DNA of 64,000 nucleotides from Hydrogenoanaerobacterium sp032017025 (GTDB taxonomy: Bacteria; Bacillota; Clostridia; Oscillospirales; Ruminococcaceae). The position numbers and the translations under genes were made by a program. This document shows positions 32,901 to 40,832 of the stretch, in pieces. Location: assembly GCF_032017025.1 (NCBI RefSeq), contig NZ_DALZQO010000001.1, positions 334,086-398,085 on the forward strand, in the 5' to 3' direction. The notes under the pieces were generated by a model. That model worked only from the letters and a program-made list of their open reading frames with translations, had not been told where the DNA came from and did no database searches. Each line of letters starts with the position of its first letter. Position 1 is the stretch's first letter.

Positions 32901-33380
32901 ATGAAAATTCCAACCACATTAAAACATAAACCCGTGATTGTTTCAGAAAACTATGAGAATGTTGATGGCAGATACGCCTACGACTCGGATGCCAAGGGGC
33001 TGTCGCTCGGGCTTGCACAGTGGAATGACCGCGGTAAGGTGGATATTTCGGCAAAGGTGTGGCGCTACACCGGTGAGAAATGGTCGCGCCAATCGGAAGA
33101 GCTGCCGCTGCACCGGGTAATCGACCTTGCAATTTTGGTGTGCCGCTCCAAACAGCACTTCCGCGACGCTTACCGCTACCCCAAGCTGTACGATAATGAG
33201 CAGCCGGTTATTGACCGTGTGGGTATTCAGGGGGACGCTATGACGGTTGCCGTATGCACCGATAACGAGCATATTGATGAGGACATTGCCCTGTTTCGAG
33301 ACGCTTTGGCGGCTGATGACGAGATGCTGGGTGAGCGTCTGGCAGTTTTGTCGCGTATCCTAAAGGAAATGGGGTATTGA
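32901..33380 (+). CDS. Conserved hypothetical protein paired with a GIY-YIG-like protein
   Basis: A 159-residue soluble protein without signal peptide. It begins MKIPTTLKHKPVIVSENYENVDGR in pattern and has GLSLGLAQWNDRGKVDISAKVW in the first half; a Trp/Arg-rich middle with SEELPLHRVIDLAI resembles small DUF6530-like proteins, but I cannot confirm the family. The second half is acidic (EHIDEDIALFRDALAADDE). The start at 32901 is preferred over GTG at 32892 because GAGTGA precedes it. It is coupled to the next gene by a TTGA overlap. Confidence 0.72.
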   Translation: MKIPTTLKHKPVIVSENYENVDGRYAYDSDAKGLSLGLAQWNDRGKVDISAKVWRYTGEKWSRQSEELPLHRVIDLAILVCRSKQHFRDAYRYPKLYDNEQPVIDRVGIQGDAMTVAVCTDNEHIDEDIALFRDALAADDEMLGERLAVLSRILKEMGY

Positions 33381-33730
33381 TTTTGGACGCAAAAAGCCGA
33401 AAAAAAGAAATTTTGCAGCAGTATAAGGAACGCAAGATAACCGGGGGAGCCTACGTTATTACCAATAAGGCAAACGGAAAAATGCTCTTGCTTTGCGAAA
33501 CCGATCTGAAAGGTTCTCAAAACCGCTTCAATTTTATGTCGATGATGGGTACCTGCATCAACAGCAAACTTCAAAAGGATTGGAACGAGTTTGGCCCGCA
33601 ATCATTCACCTTTACCATACTGGAAGAATTGGAAATGAAGGAAACGCAGACCTTGCCTGAATTTCAGGAGGATTTAAAAGTACTGGAAGAACTGTGGCGT
33701 GAAAAATTGGGCGAAGATAAGCTATATTAA
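33377..33730 (+). CDS. GIY-YIG nuclease family protein, degenerate motif
   Basis: 117 residues resembling small GIY-YIG family proteins of Firmicutes: GGAYVITNKANGKMLLL occupies the GIY...YIG position, followed by NRFNF, LQKDWNEFG and the FTILEELE segment with the expected metal-binding Glu. The first motif reads GAY and the second is LLL rather than YIG, so nuclease activity is doubtful. Translation probably starts at TTG 33377 (overlapping the previous stop) or TTG 33383. The strong terminator follows. Confidence 0.75.
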   Translation: MILDAKSRKKEILQQYKERKITGGAYVITNKANGKMLLLCETDLKGSQNRFNFMSMMGTCINSKLQKDWNEFGPQSFTFTILEELEMKETQTLPEFQEDLKVLEELWREKLGEDKLY

Positions 33731-33741
33731 ACCACAAAAAC

Positions 33742-33780
33742 GGCACCGCCGATCGGATATGATCAGCGGTGCCATTTTTT
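33742..33780 (+). terminator. Intrinsic terminator after the GIY-YIG-like gene
   Basis: Arms GGCACCGC (33742-33749) and GCGGTGCC (33766-33773) with an inner GATC/GATC pairing, followed by ATTTTTT. The A-rich left flank could also serve the opposite dehydrogenase gene. Confidence 0.87.
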
Positions 33781-33808
33781 ACAATTTTATTTAAAATAGT
33801 TGATATGG

Positions 33809-34843
33809 TTAGAAGCAGCGTCCGTTGGGCTGCTTTTCACAGTTACCCAGCTTGTCGCATTGGTAACAAATTTCGTTTTGCAATGGCGCTCCTTCAAAAT
33901 ATGCCTTTAGGTTTTGCAGTGTGGTTTCGGCAATATTTTGCAGTGCCTCGTCGGTAAGGAACGCCTGATGAGAGGTGATAAGGACATTGTGCATCGAAAT
34001 CAGGCGGGCCAGTACATCATCGCTGATGTTGGTGTTGGAAAAGTCTTCGTAGAATAAATCAGATTCCTCTTCGTACACATCAAGTGCCGCGCCACCCACC
34101 TTGCCTGACTTAATGGCTTCGAGCAGCGCCTCACTGTCAATGAGCGCACCGCGGGAGGTATTGATGATATACACGCCGTCTTTCATCTGTGCCAGCATTT
34201 GCTCGCAAATAATATGGTGAGTCTCCTTGGTGAGCGGACAGTGCAGCGAAATCACATCCGCGCGGCGGCACAATTCCTCCAGCCCCACATATTCGATGCC
34301 GCTGTCCTTTACCGGGTAAGGGTCGTACGCGATAACGTTCATACCGAATCCGCGGCAGATATCGATAAATACGCGGCCTATTTTACCGGTGCCAATCACG
34401 CCTGCCGTTTTACCGTGCAAGTCAAAGCCGGTCAGACCATTGAGGCTAAAATTGTATTCGCGGGTGCGGTTAAACGCGCGGTGCAGCTTGCGGTTGAGGC
34501 AAAGCAGCAGCGACATAGCGTACTCAGCAACCGCGTAGGGGGAATAAGCAGGCACACGAACCACATGCAGCTTTTGAAAAGCCGCTTTAAAATCGATATT
34601 GTTGTAGCCCGCACAGCGCATGGCGAGCACGCCAACGCCATTTTTGCCCATTGTTTCAATAACGGATCGGTCAATGGTATCGTTGACAAAAGCGATTGCA
34701 CCCTCACAGCCCCGTGTCATCGATGCGGTGTTGCTGCTGAGCTTCTCTTCAAAATAGACAAGTTCAAAATCGTATTCCGCTTTTAGCCGGTCGAACCAAA
34801 TCTTATCATAGGGCTTGGTGTCAAAAAAAGCGATTCTTTTCAT
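33809..34843 (-). CDS. D-lactate dehydrogenase-like D-2-hydroxyacid dehydrogenase
   Basis: NAD-dependent oxidoreductase that interconverts pyruvate and D-lactate or related 2-keto acids. The NAD motif is GVIGTGKIGR (about 150), the substrate arginine is in INTSRGALID and the catalytic histidine in ITSHQAFLTDEA. CAGYNNIDF and VPAYSPYAVAEYA are typical of the LdhA group. The start at 34843 has GAGAGG 9 nt upstream. After the fold ends, a 20-residue tail has four cysteines (CYQC, NC, RC), which is not part of the standard family. Length 344. Confidence 0.93.
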   Translation of the reverse strand: MKRIAFFDTKPYDKIWFDRLKAEYDFELVYFEEKLSSNTASMTRGCEGAIAFVNDTIDRSVIETMGKNGVGVLAMRCAGYNNIDFKAAFQKLHVVRVPAYSPYAVAEYAMSLLLCLNRKLHRAFNRTREYNFSLNGLTGFDLHGKTAGVIGTGKIGRVFIDICRGFGMNVIAYDPYPVKDSGIEYVGLEELCRRADVISLHCPLTKETHHIICEQMLAQMKDGVYIINTSRGALIDSEALLEAIKSGKVGGAALDVYEEESDLFYEDFSNTNISDDVLARLISMHNVLITSHQAFLTDEALQNIAETTLQNLKAYFEGAPLQNEICYQCDKLGNCEKQPNGRCF

Positions 34844-34880
34844 TTTGTTCATCCTCTCGCTTCAGGCAATTCTTACACTT

Positions 34881-34909
34881 AGTATAAGGTTTCCCGCACC
34901 CGATTACAA
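34881..34909 (-). promoter_or_regulatory. Promoter of the D-lactate dehydrogenase-like gene
   Basis: Minus strand: TTGTAA (34904-34909), 17-bp spacer, TATACT (34881-34886), ending about 38 nt before the start codon. Confidence 0.57.
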
Positions 34910-35009
34910 TCATTCTGAAAAGAAAAATTTTTATGTGTACTCAATAAACCCTGCTCTGTTTTCAGCAAAAACAGATTCCTCGTAACTCTGCACATTGCTG
35001 TTATCGTAT

Positions 35010-36080
35010 TTACAATGTCACAATATTGACCAGCTTCCACTGCTCCTCAAGCTTTATGAAAGAGAGCTGATAGCTAGAGGGGTAAACGTACTCTTGAGTG
35101 CCTTTTTTTATAACATAATCGAAAGAGATGTTCCCCGTAAAGTCATTTTCAGAGAACTCGGTAAGCTCGGAAATCTTAATATTGCGGCACTCATACGAGT
35201 CATGAGGAATGTACCAACCGTTGTAGAAATCTTTAATGGCATTGTAAAATTCTGTTTGAACGTTGAGATATTGCCAAAGCTCCGAAAAGCTTGCATCCTG
35301 AGTAATAAATGCGGCGTAGGTTTTTGCTGCCTTTTCGAGCAGTTCTTGGTGTTGTTTTTGCTTAGCTGTGTTCACGGGCGCCAGTACATAATAATTTGTT
35401 TTACTGGTTTCGGCAACCATACAGGGTTCTCCGCTGTTTTTCTGCGCGGTAACAGTGGGTGGTAGCAACAACCCTTTCACCTCATAGCGCATCTGCTTGG
35501 GTGCAAGCTCCTGCTGGTGCACACCCTTATAATACTCCACAGCCCTATCGCGTGAGATAATTTCGCTTCCGGTAAGCTCTTTTCCGTTCACCAACACCTT
35601 AACATGCGAGGGCGCATCAATGGTAACGCTGCCGAAGTAGTTGAGCGGTGCACGTGCTGCCCACCGATGGGCACTGCCCACCGCGGACGGAACGACTTCA
35701 AGGCTGCCCGCCCGCTTTTTATCAAGATACAGATCATAAAGCTGCGTATCGGGTGTTTTCGATGCTTTTTTAATAAAAGAAGCGTTATCCAGCTTGCCTT
35801 TATATAAGGTCTTGATGTAGTTGATGTATTCCTCTTTGCCGGCAAATCGCGTTTCTTCAAAGCCCGACGTGGCATAAATTGTCTCGTAATCCCCTGCTTT
35901 GAGCAAATCCACATAGCGCTGCAGGGCTGCATTGGGTGTATTGGCCTCATAGCGTTCCAGATAACCCCACAGATAAAACAGCCCGCCGGCAATGGCGATC
36001 AGCAGTACCGCAAAGAATATTCCAAGCCCAATGAGAAAGCGATATTTTTTCTTTTTTACTGGTATGTAAGTTGCTTGCAT
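35010..36080 (-). CDS. Membrane-anchored extracytoplasmic protein, possible NTF2-like domain
   Basis: 356 residues with a basic N-terminus (VKKKKYR), one membrane helix (about 14-37) and a large outside domain. The segment after the helix, with LQRYVDLLKAGDYETIYATSGF, resembles the NTF2-like N-terminal domain found in some penicillin-binding proteins, but no transpeptidase domain follows. The second half has a beta-rich region near PSHVKVLVNGKEL and a C-terminal domain again of alpha+beta type. No catalytic motif seen. The start at 36080 is chosen for AGGGA upstream. Last gene of the envelope cluster, 11 nt after the phosphodiester glycosidase. Confidence 0.75.
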   Translation of the reverse strand: MQATYIPVKKKKYRFLIGLGIFFAVLLIAIAGGLFYLWGYLERYEANTPNAALQRYVDLLKAGDYETIYATSGFEETRFAGKEEYINYIKTLYKGKLDNASFIKKASKTPDTQLYDLYLDKKRAGSLEVVPSAVGSAHRWAARAPLNYFGSVTIDAPSHVKVLVNGKELTGSEIISRDRAVEYYKGVHQQELAPKQMRYEVKGLLLPPTVTAQKNSGEPCMVAETSKTNYYVLAPVNTAKQKQHQELLEKAAKTYAAFITQDASFSELWQYLNVQTEFYNAIKDFYNGWYIPHDSYECRNIKISELTEFSENDFTGNISFDYVIKKGTQEYVYPSSYQLSFIKLEEQWKLVNIVTL

Positions 36081-36091
36081 ATTACTATTCC

Positions 36092-37141
36092 CTACTTCAC
36101 TATAAAAGCTGTCGGAAGCTTGCGCGAGCCATACAGCGATGCGCAAACATTAACCACTTCCCCATTGTATACCATCAGGCTGGACGAACCGCCATCAAGA
36201 TTTGCGGCATTGATCGCTTCAAACTGCATCATCACGTCAATGCAATCCTTATAAGATGCACCGATACTGTGCGTCTGCCTGCCGTCAATCACAAGCATCA
36301 GCACTGCACCGTCGGCGCGTTGGCCGATTACCGTGCGTGGGTTCAGTCCGCCGCCTGAGCCGGCTACCTCAACCGGCTTGCCGTTAACGATAAATACAGG
36401 CCCAAAACTGACTGCATCGCGCATGCCGAGGTCGAGCGCCTGCTGCCCCGTCATTTTACCAACAATCAGCTTGTTGTTTTGGTCAAAACCTACGACAAAA
36501 TCTGCATAGGTAAGCGAGCCGTTGATCAGTTTAGAATCTTTGATGACAACACCGAGCGGCATGCCGCCCCTGCCAACACCGTTTTCATCAAAAAAGCCTC
36601 CGCCATTGATGCCTGCAACCGCACCTGTGTTTTTTACAAAATCCTCTACGCGCACACCGTCTAAATTCATACCAAAAACAGGCGCCACCGCAACCTTTAC
36701 ACGCGATGGGTCATGGATAATGAGCATCTTGCCTTTAAAGGTGGGGCCGCTCACATCCAAAAGCTCAATGGTCTCTTTCGGAATCGATTTATCGCCCTCA
36801 ACAAACTCAGCACTTGCGTCGGTTACCTCCTGCACTTCAACCACTGCGTTTTTCCGTTGAATTGCTTTAATTTCGGCATCGGAAAAATACATCTGTGCCA
36901 AAAACTTAGCGGCACTGGTTTCCATTACTGTGGTGACAAACAAGTCACGTACCGAGGGCGAAGGCCCGCGGCAGATGATTGTGACCGCACCAAACAGCAA
37001 AAGCAGCAATGAGAAAATCAAGGTGCCAAATACCGCGGAGCAGCGCCCGACAATACGTTTTATACGCGAGCCCCTGCCCTGCTTTTTTTCGCGGATTTCA
37101 ATAAACCGCTCATTTCTCCGCTGCATTTTTTCCGTAGTCAA
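36092..37141 (-). CDS. Phosphodiester glycosidase family protein (NAGPA domain)
   Basis: Membrane-anchored enzyme related to the mammalian uncovering enzyme and bacterial phosphodiester glycosidases. A signal anchor lies at about residues 31-57. The NAGPA domain (about 150-349) shows AGINGGGFFDENG, PLGVVIKDSKLING, AVSFGPVFIVNGK, NPRTVIGQRADG and the ending AANLDGGSSSLMVYNG. Translation starts at TTG 37141 with AGGGG 9 nt upstream. These enzymes split sugar-phosphodiester links, which suggests work on a wall polymer such as a teichoic-acid-like glycan; that is inference. Length 349. Confidence 0.9.
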   Translation of the reverse strand: MTTEKMQRRNERFIEIREKKQGRGSRIKRIVGRCSAVFGTLIFSLLLLLFGAVTIICRGPSPSVRDLFVTTVMETSAAKFLAQMYFSDAEIKAIQRKNAVVEVQEVTDASAEFVEGDKSIPKETIELLDVSGPTFKGKMLIIHDPSRVKVAVAPVFGMNLDGVRVEDFVKNTGAVAGINGGGFFDENGVGRGGMPLGVVIKDSKLINGSLTYADFVVGFDQNNKLIVGKMTGQQALDLGMRDAVSFGPVFIVNGKPVEVAGSGGGLNPRTVIGQRADGAVLMLVIDGRQTHSIGASYKDCIDVMMQFEAINAANLDGGSSSLMVYNGEVVNVCASLYGSRKLPTAFIVK

Positions 37142-37154
37142 AATCGTTTGCCCC

Positions 37155-38207
37155 TTAATTCGTTTTATTAAAAATTAATTCGCGCTGAATTTGAAAGCTG
37201 ATGAGAAACAAAATCGAATCTACAATTAACTTAGACAAAGCAGCCGGCAGCTTCAGCAGTGACGTCAGCAAAAACACTCCGCCGTAGCTTGCCGCCATCT
37301 GCAGCGCACATAAAGTATAGTACTTGATCATTGTCGACTTAATCGGTGCTTTGCTGCCAAATACGTAATTCTTATTGAGTGTATAGTTTACGGCGGAAGA
37401 GCATAAGCGTGCCCCCACCGTTGCAATCAAAAGCTGATCTCGCAGCGGCAGCCACGCAAACAGCCGCTCCAGCAATAAAAACAATAAGAAATCGCACCCA
37501 GCGGATGCAATACCCGACCATAAAAACTTGAAGATGAGACGATAAATACTGATGGAATCGCGCAAGGGGTTAAAATGCGAGGTAGCATTGTCGTCGATAT
37601 AAACCGTGCTGATGGGCACCTCCAAAATAGGTATGCCGCGGCGCTTGGTCTCTAACAGCATATTGGTTTCATACTCAAAGCGTTCGCCTGTAAGGTCAAG
37701 GATATCATGCACAAAAGCGGCGGAAATCCCGCGAAGTCCCGTCTGTGTATCCGATACGGCGATGCCGCAAAGCTTTTTAAAGCACCATGCTGTGGCTTTG
37801 TTGCCAAAGGCATTGCGCGGGGGTACGTCAGGTGCAGAAAAATCGCGGCAGCCCAGTACAAGGCTGTCTGGATGCTCCTCCAATGCAGCGGCACAGGCAA
37901 GAACGTCTTCTATGCGGTGCTGATTGTCGCCATCCGCCGTCACTACACCGATATCACCATTTTGGTGGTTGAGAAAATAATTGAACGCCGTCTTCAGCGC
38001 CGTGCCTTTACCAAGATTTTTATGATGACGCAACAAAACACACTGACTGTTTTCTGCTACAGCAGTGCTGAAATAATGCTTATTTTCTTGTGCGCTGCCG
38101 TCGTCAACCAAAATAATTCTTTGAAAGCCGGCTTTCACAAGCCCGCTCACCACCGCTAAGAATTTTTCATCGGGGTTGAGTGACGGCACGATGATACTTA
38201 CTCTCAC
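37155..38207 (-). CDS. GT2-GtrA fusion, polyprenyl-phosphate glycosyltransferase type
   Basis: Residues 1-215 form a family 2 glycosyltransferase (IIVPSLNPDEKF, ILVDDGSAQEN, GVVTADGDNQH as the metal-binding Asp motif, GLRGISAAF). Residues 220-345 form a GtrA-like four-helix membrane domain (LFLLLERLFAWLPLRDQ ... ALSKLIVDSILFLISFQIQRE). Such proteins move a sugar onto undecaprenyl phosphate and flip it across the membrane, giving donors for extracytoplasmic glycosylation. Length 350. It is 13 nt before the phosphodiester glycosidase gene in the same direction. Confidence 0.92.
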   Translation of the reverse strand: MRVSIIVPSLNPDEKFLAVVSGLVKAGFQRIILVDDGSAQENKHYFSTAVAENSQCVLLRHHKNLGKGTALKTAFNYFLNHQNGDIGVVTADGDNQHRIEDVLACAAALEEHPDSLVLGCRDFSAPDVPPRNAFGNKATAWCFKKLCGIAVSDTQTGLRGISAAFVHDILDLTGERFEYETNMLLETKRRGIPILEVPISTVYIDDNATSHFNPLRDSISIYRLIFKFLWSGIASAGCDFLLFLLLERLFAWLPLRDQLLIATVGARLCSSAVNYTLNKNYVFGSKAPIKSTMIKYYTLCALQMAASYGGVFLLTSLLKLPAALSKLIVDSILFLISFQIQRELIFNKTN

Positions 38208-38247
38208 TGTTTACTCCTCATTTTTACAAAAGGCCCTTTCAAAAGCC

Positions 38248-39615
38248 CTAGTGCTTTGCCTTTTTGCCCTTTTTTAGGGTGAAAATTACCGCTGCTGCCA
38301 TTAGTGCCGCTACTACCGCGCAGGCAATGATTGCTGCTAAAACAGCCCTGCCGTTTCCCTGCTCTGCCGTCGGGTGCTGCTCCTCCGGCTGGGGGGCTGG
38401 CTGGTGCTCACTGACTTTTGGGGGTTCCTCTGCCGGCTGCTGTGGTGCAGGCGGTGAAAAATCAATGTTCTCGCAAAAGTCTCCTCCGACCACATCCGGG
38501 CCTACCGTGCTGCGGTAAAGCCCGAATTTTCTGCAATCGTATGGCCCGTAATCCTCTACCTGAAAATATTTCTGCTGCGACACATGCTTTGCAAACCCCT
38601 CTTTCGCTATATCAATCGCAGTTTTTCCGCCAAAGCGTTCAAGGGGGATGTTCCAATCCATAAGTACTGCATTCTCATTAAAAAGATGCAGGTATGTTTT
38701 GGGTACGTCCCAGATTCCGTACTGCTCTGCACTTTGAGGGTATTGTGCAGGATCGTTACTGATTTCGATTGCCTTTTGCAGCGTGTAGGTGTTGTAGATA
38801 TGTACCCCATGCCCATACTCACCGTTTACATCGTGCCCAACCACCACCTCGGGCTTAAAGCGGCGCAGCTGTTCCACCTGAAAGGCAGTAACAGCCTCTT
38901 CTGGGTACAACCCCTTTGCCTGCTCCAGGCTGCTAGCGTATACATCCACAAAATCGGAGAGGACGGGGTATGCACTAACACCAACCTGCCACAAACCATC
39001 CAACAATTCGTGCGGGCGGTATGGCTCTGCCCAGTGGTTGGTGAGGTAGGCAACCTGCACTTTTAACCCTCGCTCACCCGCGTAATAGGGCATTGTACCG
39101 CCAAAAAACAGGTGCTCATCATCTGCATGGGTGGGCAGCAACAGCATATCGGCATCATCGTAAGGCGTCTGCCAGCGCTGCACCCATGGGGGCAGCTCAC
39201 CTGCGGCAAATACATAAATATCGCAAATGGTATTCTGGTCGCTCTCCAATGTAAGTGTAACCTCGGCCTGTGGTGCGGGCAGTTCTACTGCTTCGTGAAT
39301 AAAGCCATGGGCGCCGTATGTAACATCCCCTTGTGCCGTAGTCATCTTCCATGGCTTTGGCGGGGTCTCCCATACGATATAAAGATATGAAAACGGCTGC
39401 CCGCTCGTGATTGCAACACTGGTTTTACCGCTGCTGCGATACCGCGTGGTACGGTTGCCATCTTGCAGCGCCCATGCGTCGCCCGTGTTTTGCGACGGAG
39501 TAAAAACGCAATCGGCTGTGAGCTCGGCGGCTTGTTCAGCGGCAAATGCTGTGCTGCTGAACAAACTGCCAAACACAAGCAGCAATATGTAAAACTGTAA
39601 CCGAATTCGCTTCAA
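38248..39615 (-). CDS. Exported PIG-L-type deacetylase with N-terminal discoidin-like domain
   Basis: Signal peptide (1-25, ending TAFAAEQ); an N-terminal domain (about 30-135) with WALQDGNRTTRYRSSG, like a discoidin/F5-8C fold that binds glycans; a PIG-L/LmbE zinc deacetylase domain with THADDEHLFFGGT (zinc ligands) and EYGHGVHIYNTYT (third ligand); then a Pro/Glu-rich linker (about 385-420) and a C-terminal membrane helix ending KKGKKAKH. PIG-L enzymes deacetylate N-acetylglucosamine on lipids or small molecules; this one faces outside. Length 455. Neighbours suggest a cell-surface glycan as substrate (inference). Confidence 0.88.
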   Translation of the reverse strand: MKRIRLQFYILLLVFGSLFSSTAFAAEQAAELTADCVFTPSQNTGDAWALQDGNRTTRYRSSGKTSVAITSGQPFSYLYIVWETPPKPWKMTTAQGDVTYGAHGFIHEAVELPAPQAEVTLTLESDQNTICDIYVFAAGELPPWVQRWQTPYDDADMLLLPTHADDEHLFFGGTMPYYAGERGLKVQVAYLTNHWAEPYRPHELLDGLWQVGVSAYPVLSDFVDVYASSLEQAKGLYPEEAVTAFQVEQLRRFKPEVVVGHDVNGEYGHGVHIYNTYTLQKAIEISNDPAQYPQSAEQYGIWDVPKTYLHLFNENAVLMDWNIPLERFGGKTAIDIAKEGFAKHVSQQKYFQVEDYGPYDCRKFGLYRSTVGPDVVGGDFCENIDFSPPAPQQPAEEPPKVSEHQPAPQPEEQHPTAEQGNGRAVLAAIIACAVVAALMAAAVIFTLKKGKKAKH

Positions 39616-39631
39616 GCTATCGCTCCTTAAT

Positions 39632-40816
39632 TTAATTCATAAACTGCTCATCAACCACTTCTTCTGCAAATTGGTTGATAAATTCTAGGTTGAACTGTTT
39701 TCCATATTCTAACACAATTCCGTGCTCTGCTGCAAGTTTATCGGTATAATCCGAAAGCGGATAGAGCCTTAAATCACGAAAGCCCGTGCCGAAATGAGTG
39801 ATTACGAGCGAAAGCTTTGGGTCAACAATGCTTATTTTTCCGGTGGTTTCGTTCTTCTGCACCGTAATATTCGCCATGCCGCCAACCAAATTTTCAGGCT
39901 CTACCTGAGCCGAAACAAAATTGCCCAGGGAATAAAACACCAGTGCCTTATGCCCGTTTTCTCCGTCGACATACTCGACCGGCTGCAGCACATGCGGGTG
40001 AGTACCAAGCACGATATCTGCACCGTATTTTGCCAGATGCTTTGCAATATTCTGCTGATACAGCGTCGTTTTGGTTGTTCCCTCTTCGCCCCAGTGAACC
40101 GAAACCACCACCACGTCGGCAACCCTGCGCGCAGCCGTAATCTGCCGCTCCATTGCCTCGAGCTCATCGGTATATACAATCATGCCGGCATCCTCATCGG
40201 GCAGGCGCAGCCCGTTTGTATGCTGGGTAAAGCCTACAAACGCAAATTTTATCTTGTTTTTTGTTACCAGCGGTATCGTGTCGTATTCCTTCTCTGAGCG
40301 GTATGCCCCAATCATCGTCAGCATTTCTTCGGCGTCCAACGCATCCATCGTCTCAATCAGGCCTTTTTTGCCCTTGTCGAGCATATGGTTGTTGGCGATG
40401 TTCACTACATCAAAGCCAAGGGTTTTTAGGTCGCCCGCAAGCTGCTCGGGGGCGTTAAACAACGGATAGCTCGATGGAGGAAAACTTTTTGCAATGGGTG
40501 TCTCTTGATTGATAAAAGAAATATCTGCCGCGGCAATTTGCGTTTTTAAATTTTCATATGCGGGTAGAAAATCGTAGCTTTTATTTTGTGTACGGCGTGC
40601 CGCCTGCTGATAGATTACATCGTGAATGAGGTTATCACCCACAGCGAGTAAGGTTGCGGTATGTATCGTATCCTCCTTGGGCAGCTCAAGCTCTGCATCG
40701 CCGGAGGTAGCCGCTCCGGAGGATCCCTGCTGGGACGAGCTGCCTGTAAGCATTCCCCCGGTACAGCTCGAAAGCAGCATGCAGGCGAGTAATATTGCCA
40801 ATATCCGTCGTTTCAT
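39632..40816 (-). CDS. CapA family lipoprotein (metallophosphatase-like)
   Basis: Lipoprotein signal with lipobox LLSSC at about residues 15-19, a Ser-rich linker, then a CapA/PgsA-type domain: LLAVGDNLIHDVI, FINQETPIA, NIANNHMLDKG, VVVSVHWGEEGTT and VLGTHPHVLQPVEY. The family shares the calcineurin-like metallophosphatase fold; members include the poly-gamma-glutamate exporter component PgsA, but no pgsB/pgsC is present here, so that role is unlikely. Length 394. It lies 16 nt before the PIG-L gene in the same direction. Confidence 0.92.
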   Translation of the reverse strand: MKRRILAILLACMLLSSCTGGMLTGSSSQQGSSGAATSGDAELELPKEDTIHTATLLAVGDNLIHDVIYQQAARRTQNKSYDFLPAYENLKTQIAAADISFINQETPIAKSFPPSSYPLFNAPEQLAGDLKTLGFDVVNIANNHMLDKGKKGLIETMDALDAEEMLTMIGAYRSEKEYDTIPLVTKNKIKFAFVGFTQHTNGLRLPDEDAGMIVYTDELEAMERQITAARRVADVVVVSVHWGEEGTTKTTLYQQNIAKHLAKYGADIVLGTHPHVLQPVEYVDGENGHKALVFYSLGNFVSAQVEPENLVGGMANITVQKNETTGKISIVDPKLSLVITHFGTGFRDLRLYPLSDYTDKLAAEHGIVLEYGKQFNLEFINQFAEEVVDEQFMN

Positions 40817-40832
40817 CGGTTAAATTCTCCAA

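Noticed and set aside
39632..40816. CapA-like protein as part of a poly-gamma-glutamate capsule operon
   Set aside because: The ligase and membrane genes (pgsB/capB, pgsC/capC) are absent, and the CapA fold is broad; capsule synthesis is not supported.
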